Assembly (NCBI RefSeq): GCF_963676685.1
Contig: NC_092353.1
Location: 4,926,207 to 4,990,206, forward strand
Direction of reading: 5' to 3'
Source of the DNA: Mytilus edulis
Taxonomy: Eukaryota > Mollusca > Bivalvia > Mytilida > Mytilidae
Length of the DNA stretch: 64,000 bases
The notes beneath the pieces were generated by a model. It was not told the DNA's origin. It worked only from the letters and a program-made list of their open reading frames with translations, and did no database searches. Made by a program: the position numbers and the translations under genes. Shown piece by piece: positions 57,311 through 64,000 of the stretch (within the stretch, counting starts at the first letter, position 1; each line of letters opens with the position of its first letter).

Positions 57311-57409
57311 ATTGTTATCGCATTTCAATGGATCATATTTTAATGAATTAAATAAAACGTCAAACGCACTCAAAAACTTCTTCTCCTCTGCATCATTACA
57401 CCTTTTATT

Positions 57410-57565
57410 TCAGAATTGAATGCTTCTTTTGTAACTTTATTGGGGTGTAAAAGCGTTGACCGAAATACATTTTGAATGAAGCGCGGAAGTGTTTCATTCT
57501 ACAAATGTGCGCACGGTCATCGCTTCTACACCTATATGAAGTTACAAAAAGAAGCATTCAATACT
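57410..57565. mobile_element. ~155-bp foldback element
   Basis: Inverted arms GAATTGAATGCTTCTTTTGT...GTGTAAAAGCGTTGACCG and CGGTCATCGCTTCTACACC...CAAAAAGAAGCATTCAAT. Non-coding MITE-like hairpin. Confidence 0.8.
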
Positions 57566-57884
57566 TATAAATACATTTTTAGCTAGGATCATGAAAACAC
57601 GAATTTTATCATTTTTTTATTTAATTTACCTGTGCACTATTGTGGGACCACATGTTATCATGAATGATAAGTGTAATTGTGTAATGCAATTGCTTAAGGA
57701 AAAACACGTGATGTGCAGTTAGCCAATTAGAATAACTATTATAATGAAACATACATCTAATGTAATTATATGGTAACTGTTCTTTCGTATTTTTGATTAT
57801 GGCACAATGTTCACTGCTATATTATTGATATTTTTACCTATTAGTAAAAGATTAAAATAATTCAAGAAATATTGTGTGGAATAA

Positions 57885-58005
57885 AACAGGCCGCATATGG
57901 TAACGGTTTTGCTCATTGTTGAAGGTTGTACGGTTACCTATAGATGATAATACCAACGTTGTTTTACAGTTGAGTTGTCTCATAGGCAATCATTCCGCAA
58001 CTCCT
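57885..58005 (-). repeat. Dispersed repeat A copy
   Basis: CTCATTGTTGAAGGTTGTAC and TTGTCTCATAGGCAATCATT. Confidence 0.75.
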
Positions 58006-58539
58006 TATACTAAAGAAATCAAGAAATCTTATGTGGAATCAAATCGGCCGCAGGGGAAAAACAGTAAACAAGGCCTGGCAAAACTATACAAACCGCCGGC
58101 ATTTTTAATATTGGCAAGTAGGTGTTCTTCTGGTAACAGAAGTCAGAAAAGTTCCTATAAGGAAAATTAGAGTGAACGAGGAGCACCACCCACACTGACG
58201 CTAGGCCATAACTTGAATAACGCTTCCTCGGTACTCGGAGGATAAAATTGAAAACTGGTAACAGTGATGAACCGGCCGCTCTGGTAAACAAGAAAAAGCC
58301 GTTTATAAAAAAAACACAACTTCCCTGTGGTACCACAGTAGAATATTTTAACATATGGTCTAACGTAGAATTATAGGGTCATGAACCCCCTGTCATCTTG
58401 CCAGATCCCGCCAAATGAGAAGGTCTATACACTCTCATCCCCAACGAAACGAGTTTACTACACCGTACTGAAATATAATTTATAGACTCATCAATTAGGA
58501 AATACTCTTAAGCTCCCTGAACATTATTTAAGAAAAAAA

Positions 58540-60146
58540 TCATTACCTTCATCTGACAAGTGCAATTCGTCAAGCCCGGAATAAACCTCTATCTTGAGCT
58601 TTTATATTTGGATGGCAAATTACAAGGCCATGATTTAATTCTTCTTGAATATATTGAACAATTGCATTAACTCGTTTACGAGTCGAATTGATAGCCACCT
58701 GATTGTCTGACAAGTGCCAGTATCTACGAGGCAAAATTTCACTCCACACTAAGAAGAGATTTTGCAATAACACATGTAATCGCATAATGTCCAACTTGAT
58801 CTGGTCAATAAGCTCTTTTCCTTTGATTAAACCCAAAACTTAGAACTCAAATGGATGATCAAAATTTGTGGAGGTGGATAACATCTGAGATTCTCTTCAA
58901 CTGAAGGAAACATTTTTTTCCCTTCCATTTCATCCCTCGCTGACCAACCCAATGAAAATTATAACCTTTTGACTGTAATCCTTAGTTTTGACCCCCTGGT
59001 CTGCTCTTAACGCTTCTGACCGCCCAATATACAAAAGATGATCCCATGACCAAAACTTGACGGGGTTTTACAATGACAAAATGCTTACTGTTCTGTTTAA
59101 ACCTTTACAAAACATATTAAAATACAGCTTCGAAGATCTTCGTATCTATAAATCTATCAAATCCGAATGTAACTAGTGAATGCATCAGAAAACCAAACGT
59201 CCCGTCCCCCACTTCTTAATTTCAGATTCCGAAGCCCCCATTCTGCTATACTGGGATGCTCCGCCTATTCTAAACAATTGTGATCTAATGTGGTTTTTAA
59301 CGCCACAAAATAAAGGGGATTTCTTAAGTATAGAAATAAACTGAAAACGAGTCAATGGAGACCAATTAAAATGTTAAAACAAGGGTTTGTCAGAAACAGG
59401 GTATCTTATTTCCATAAGGCACGCAACAGCTCACAGGACAAATATTTGCTTCCCTTTGAGGAATAATCAAAGTTGTTGAAGTACCTCTCTGGTCAGCTTT
59501 CGAACTGCAAAATCTTCAAATGCAATTCATATTTATTATTTGAAAATTTCAATGACAGATTGTTAAAGAAAATTGGTGGGCTCCGATATGTGTACTCGTA
59601 TCGGCCGTGATCTCACCTATTCTAAATAAAGCAAAAAATGCAAGACTAAATGCAAAAGCGAACAGACAAGATTTATGAGAGGAGCAAACAGATGGGAGTG
59701 ATCGTATAATTTTGTGCAAAATTTCTAAAGTAACAGGAGCGCGAATACCTGATAATTTGGGACTCTTCCTTCGAACTCCCTCTGACATTTAGAAACTATA
59801 AAAGTACATGTTATGTCAGTTATACCTAAACATTTATGATTTATGGCTAATCCCGGATAAGTATCATATGTATTGATTGTAGATGATGTTAATCCAGAAT
59901 ACGATAAGTAAGCTATAAAACATGTGAACACATCAATGTGTATAGGCCATGATATATTTAAGTCATATTCCTTGCTGATTGATAATTCGAGGAGGGATGA
60001 GAATCATTGCTCATGACTACAGACGATGACTGATTGATATTCCCTGTCACCACGCACAAAACCCCTAATTCCTGATAAATGACGCCCCAGGAAGATGATG
60101 GGAAGCGCTCTTTTTTTAGTCGGTACTGATCATCATACACGCCCAA
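58540..60146 (-). pseudogene. Decayed tyrosine-recombinase / SGNH-hydrolase element
   Basis: In minus-strand order. 59725-59931: recombinase N-terminal region (MFTCFIAYLSYSGLTSSTIN). 59549-59788: RRKSPKLSGIRAPVTLEIL and FAFSLAFFALFRIGEITAD, including the first catalytic Arg context (LFRIGE). About 59200-59310: SQLFRIGGASQYSRMGAS, the H-x-x-R box region, with His lost. Then an SGNH-like domain: VLVMGSSFVYWAVRS (~59030), WVGQRGMKWKGK (~58930), and 58570-58836 with LVWSEILPRRYWH and a frameshifted DELHLSDEGN. No reverse transcriptase lies between. Resembles Crypton- or DIRS-related mussel elements with an SGNH domain. Not functional. Confidence 0.75.
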
Positions 60147-60239
60147 CCATTATTAATTTCCCTAGACGACGCTAATCGAATGCTTTGCATATATTTCAAA
60201 TACTCTTGGGCTTTCATAGGCCATTTTTCTAATAGAATT

Positions 60240-60490
60240 GCCATACCGTTGTCAATATAATGAAATTTGATGCGACTGTCATACAAGTGAGAAGTTTAGC
60301 TAGCTATAAAACCAGGTTCAATCCACCATTTTTTACATACGAAAATGCATGTACCAAGTCAGGAATATGACAGTTGTTATCCATTCGATTGATGTGTTTT
60401 ATCTTTTAACTGTGCCAATTGATTAGGGACTTTCCGTTTTTAATTTTCCTCGGAGTTTTTGTGATTTTACTTTTTTTCGTATGTTAAACA
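60240..60490 (+). repeat. Dispersed repeat C copy
   Basis: GATGCGACTGTCATACAAGT, AGCTATAAAACCAGGTTCAA and TAGGGACTTTCCGTTTTTAA. Confidence 0.85.
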
Positions 60491-60769
60491 GTTGTGCTAC
60501 TCAAAAATGTACAACCATATGAAAATTAAAAATCAGAACAACAAAAAACATTATATACATTATTAACATCGGGCAGTTTAACGGTTGCTTATGACTTTTA
60601 TATAAATAGCACAAGGTATAAAGCTCAATGATATTGATGAACTACTGTATATAATTATGATAAATCGTTTATATCCTTATAGTTGTAGAAAACAAAACTT
60701 GAACTATCGTTTAATTGTTCAAGGTAGATGACTAGAAACTTCATCGGCGAGATAGAAACAAACAAGGTA

Positions 60770-61640
60770 GTGGCATCATGTTTCTGACTTTACATCTAGT
60801 CGTAAAGCGGACAAAGAATCTGATAGTTTATAGAACATTAGTTTAGATATAAACTTTAATAACACTCAATGGCTAATGGCGGGTATTTATAAACACCCAT
60901 CAGTATCTGGCAATTACTTTTTAGATAAGTTTACGAAGACAAATATATTATGATATTGACAATATTTTTTCAGTACTTGGTGACCTAACATGTAACTGTG
61001 ACATGTTACATAGTAAAAAAAAATTTCAAACTAGAAATATTCTATGTGATATTTTCAACTTATCACAATAAATAATAATGAAAACAAAATTGTTTAAAGA
61101 AAAGATCCAAACCCACAATTTGTTATTGATCTTATACTCACAAACAAGGAAACTATGTGTTTTAACACCAACAATTAATCTACAGGTATGAGTGATTGTC
61201 ATAATCTTATATCAGTTACAATAAAGGGTAAAATTTATGCCCCAAAATAGCAAATACTAGTATATATCATATAGAAGGTGCAATGTTGATGTGGATAAAT
61301 TTAATACAGATCTTAACCGAATTAAAGTTCAACTCACAGAAAATGACACTACTTCTGAACAGTTAAACCACTCATACTAAGAATTTGAAGATACGTTTAC
61401 AAATATCCTGAACAAACATGCACCGATTAAAATAAGACAACCAAGGAAACAACCATTGTCATGCAAGAATAGTGGACCAAAACGAGCCGTATATCACAAA
61501 CACATGCTGTACATACAATTTACAAAACAAAGAGAATAAAACAAAACCCATCGACGGCCGTTTTTCATATTCCTATGCAGTTAATAAATTTCAGAAGCAA
61601 AATCGTTTAAATTAATTTAGAATAAGTGTTGATCAGTTAG
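60770..61640 (+). pseudogene. Decayed LINE endonuclease fragment
   Basis: Frame-broken translation shows an endonuclease-like order: INFNNTQWLMAGIYKHPSV (~60855), FVIDLILTNKETMCF (~61115), TGMSDCHNLISVTIKG (~61185, where SDHxLI is expected), then the linker NKHAPIKIRQPRKQPLSCKN (~61415). This is the C-terminal half of an apurinic-type LINE endonuclease plus start of the RT linker. No RT follows. Confidence 0.6.
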
Positions 61641-61879
61641 CTGTTTCAGGCGGAAACCCAGTTGAAATAGAACAAAAGAATCGAAGTTCTTTGTTAGAGA
61701 AGGCGATAAATGCTAACTGTAATGTTTACTATAGTAACAAAAGTTTTAAAAGTTAACAGAAACAAATAAAACGACAATTTTCTTTTCAATTACGAAGTGT
61801 TTACTTTTAAAAACACCATTTGCATAAATTTTCAATGTATCTATTACATAGTAATGCGGAACAATTTAATATCAAGTCG

Positions 61880-62110
61880 ACAACATGGGTATATATCAAG
61901 TCAGATGTAGAAAATGCATAACCTCTGATTCAATTTTTTTTTACCACGGACGGAGAACATATCAATCTATTAGTTCAGTAATTTTCGTGCCTGCCCTTCC
62001 ATTATGTGTCTCAAGAAAAAATCCAAAAAAATGGGTAACGATTGTATTGCAAAAAGAAAACCGAGTGCACCTTTTTATGTTAGGGCGTGTTTGAGGTGTA
62101 TATATATTGT
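61880..62110 (+). other. Short open frame, not recognised
   Basis: 69 codons from 61885 (MGIYQVRCRKCITSDSIFF at the start, with a Cys pair RCRKC). No splice sites, no domain, no neighbour to support it. Probably chance or repeat-derived. Confidence 0.2.
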
Positions 62111-62116
62111 CTTTAA

Positions 62117-62706
62117 GGTTCATCATAAGGAATTGAAAAATATGGCCGTGTTTACACCTCCAAAATTACTATGAGTACAGACAAACTGGTACATCCAGGA
62201 AAGTTTTAAGGCATGGCAGGAACTAGATATATAAAAGTTATATGAAGTCTACGTTTCAGAAAATTAAAAACTTACCTGGATTTTGATGTTCATTTTTTTC
62301 CAGTCTGCAGAAGATAGCAAAATAAACAAACACCCGAGTTTCATTTGATACGGTCCAATCAGTTACACCGTTTAAACCTGTTAAATCACCTATTGTTTAC
62401 AGGTGTCTATTGTCGATCTATTGTCCATTTAAATCAATACTACTCACAACATTGATTAAATGAGGGGAGCTTCTCAATCGTTTTCACTACTTAGTTAATT
62501 TTAGCATCTTCTGCAGGAACGAAAAAAAAATGGATAGCAAAATCTAGAAAAGTTTATAATTTTCTGAAACATAAAATGCATTTAAAATTTATATATCTAG
62601 TTCCTGCCATCCCTTAAAACTGTTGCAAGTGTATAGGTTAGTCTGTATTTAGAGTAAAATTTGGGGTGTAAAAACGGCCATTTTAGCCAAAAGGTTATGA
62701 TGAACC
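62117..62706. mobile_element. 590-bp foldback element with TTAA target duplication (piggyBac-like MITE)
   Basis: Flanked by TTAA at 62113-62116 and 62707-62710. Ends share GGTTCATCATAA, and long imperfect arms (GGCATGGCAGGAACTAGATA, ATATAA; GTTTCAGAAAATTA; TCTGCAGAAGAT) pair across the element for roughly 195 bp on each side. The interior is non-coding. Confidence 0.85.
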
Positions 62707-62714
62707 TTAAAACG

Positions 62715-63300
62715 TACAAAGCAAGAGTATTTGATATATCATCTCGCTTCAGATTCTATCATTTTTATATTTTATATTTTTTGTGGATAAATTTATCGGT
62801 TTTCAAGAGCAAAATTGGCAGCGCGTGATCCCTACATTGGATTCCATTTCTACGATTGTGAAAATGAACTGGCGTAATGGGGAGATAATTTTGACGAAGT
62901 AGAATCCTGACTGTGTTTCGAAAGGCCAATGTTAAAGAATCGATACAAATATTTTTTTATTGAATGCACTGCATACAAAAAGAAAAGGAATTCCATTCTA
63001 AATAATGCATGTATTGATTGCAAAAGTCCGAACAGTATATTTGTTTTATGTCCATTTAGTTTGAAAATGTTAATATGAAAGTTTCAAGATTGATTATTAC
63101 TTGATTTTAAATAGAACAAAATCTGCATTCCAAAACTAAATATGTATGTACTCATACCACATCTTCTTATATCTGTGTAGTAGTGATGTCGTTTATGTTT
63201 AGAAGTTTAATATTATATTTTATTTTAATTTAAAACACAATCTGGTATAATTATTTATTCATTTATTTTCAATGTACAAGTTATATATATATATATATAT
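62715..63300. other. No gene recognised; TA microsatellite at the end
   Basis: AT-rich. (TA)n at about 63282-63301, a repeat A scrap (CTCATACCACATCTTCTTAT) at 63153-63175. Confidence 0.55.
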
Positions 63301-63304
63301 ACAA

Positions 63305-63480
63305 CTCGTCTAAACATCAACCCAACAATGTTAGATCTGTAAATTTGCTTTCGCAAATTTTTGGTTCTTCCCTCGCCGGGATTCGAACCCATGCTACTGT
63401 GATATCGTGACACCAAATCGCCTGCACTGCAGCCGTCCCGCTAGACCACACGACCACCTGGGCTCTCAAAAAAAGAGCTT
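63305..63480 (-). mobile_element. tRNA-derived SINE
   Basis: On the minus strand a tRNA-like head: A box TGGTCTAGCGG (63438-63448) and perfect B box GGTTCGAATCC (63379-63389), with AGCCCAGGTGGTCGTGTGG upstream. A non-tRNA body follows (GAAGAACCAAAAATTTGCG, GTTGGGTTGATGTTTAGACG). The intact RNA polymerase III boxes could still be active. It is not a functional tRNA gene because the arms do not pair as a full cloverleaf and a long body follows. Confidence 0.8.
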
Positions 63481-63659
63481 TCGCTGGCCATGTGTTACCT
63501 TTCCACGTCAGTTTTAATCTAGCGGCGTACTACAGTACATGATATATAAGGCATGAAGATGTTATTGTTACAGATCAGCTAAATTATCTATAGTAAAGGA
63601 TCCTACAAATTAATGTAAGATACAGTCACAGAAAATAATTATATTCATAAGTACGTCTG

Positions 63660-63735
63660 AGTCAGTGACATATATATATATATAAAAATGCCGTAAAATT
63701 AAAACTGTATATATGTATATATATATACACAGAAG
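63660..63735. repeat. TA-rich microsatellites
   Basis: Runs of TATATA at about 63668-63682 and 63707-63728. The open frame across them is not a gene. Nothing recognised from here to the end of the window. Confidence 0.8.
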
Positions 63736-64000
63736 TCTGTCCTTTAATAGGATCTCATAAAATATTCTGATTATATATGTTTCTTCTGTACATCTTTTCT
63801 TCAATCAACTCCTTATGGTGATGTCATCATTCAAGATGGTCTTGTGTTGTCTTTCATTTATTGTCTAGATATTGAATAAAAATTATAACATGTTTACTAT
63901 TTGTGTGATTTGATATTTTTTAGTCTGTTACTATTTATACATGACTTTTTAAAAAAATCTTTGTTTTTGTTTAACGATTGAGATTCACTCTATCAATTCA

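Noticed and set aside
58014-58354. 84-111 codon open frames on both strands downstream of the recombinase element
   Set aside because: Probably the remaining part of the same decayed element; no motif strong enough to name.
63363-63461. Possible functional tRNA gene
   Set aside because: A and B boxes are good, but the full cloverleaf does not form and a SINE body follows, so it is a tRNA-derived SINE.
1-64000. CRISPR arrays, operons, rRNA or prophage
   Set aside because: The window is intron-rich animal DNA; the tandem repeats have no spacer structure and no prokaryotic gene organisation is seen.

Overview
This is animal nuclear DNA, almost certainly from a marine mussel (Mytilidae, probably Mytilus). 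It is AT-rich and intron-rich, with short exons bounded by GT/AG sites. It is dominated by dispersed repeats I recognise from mussel genomes, such as those carrying ATGTGGTATGATTGCC or CGCCAGACGCGCGTTTCGTC. There are no operons, RBS or CRISPR arrays. The species call is inference from these repeats and from the gene families.

Layout. (1) 1-7 kb: a ~145-bp tandem repeat, then the last five coding exons (2282-5422, + strand) of a CNK-family Ras/MAPK scaffold protein (connector enhancer of KSR). (2) 7.48-11.07 kb: a Harbinger-type DNA transposon with matching terminal inverted repeats, an intact MYB/SANT-like accessory gene and only the first exon of its HARBI1-like transposase. (3) 11.9-13.1 kb: a decayed PHD-finger ORF, probably a retroelement ORF1. 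(4) 14.37-15.21 kb: a TA-flanked inverted-repeat element. (5) 18.2-25.6 kb, - strand: five thrombospondin-1-like exons, all symmetric phase 1, in an array that has grown by local duplication. (6) 29.1-30.5 kb, - strand: the start (signal peptide, LRR N-cap, two LRR exons) of a secreted or membrane leucine-rich-repeat protein, possibly the front of the same gene. (7) 33.5-33.9 kb: a TupA-like ATP-grasp fragment. (8) 36-41.7 kb: several minisatellites and a mussel dispersed repeat. (9) 42.9-52.4 kb, + strand: a complete four-exon gene for a 179-aa single-Sushi membrane protein, with introns full of mobile elements. (10) 53.9-56.2 kb, - strand: a complete two-exon secreted coiled-coil C1q-domain protein. 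(11) 58.5-62.7 kb: decayed tyrosine-recombinase/SGNH and LINE elements and a TTAA-flanked foldback element. (12) 63.3-63.5 kb: a tRNA-derived SINE.

The Sushi, C1q, LRR and TSP1-like genes are the kind of extracellular recognition or adhesion proteins that are expanded in bivalves. No functional cluster can be claimed from proximity. The least expected signal is that two unrelated genes (CNK and Sushi) each have the 3' end of an exon, with its splice donor, copied in tandem into the following intron. In the Sushi gene this has become a ~53-bp minisatellite holding about ten GTACGT/GTAAGT donors. I found no evidence for a wholly new multi-gene system.
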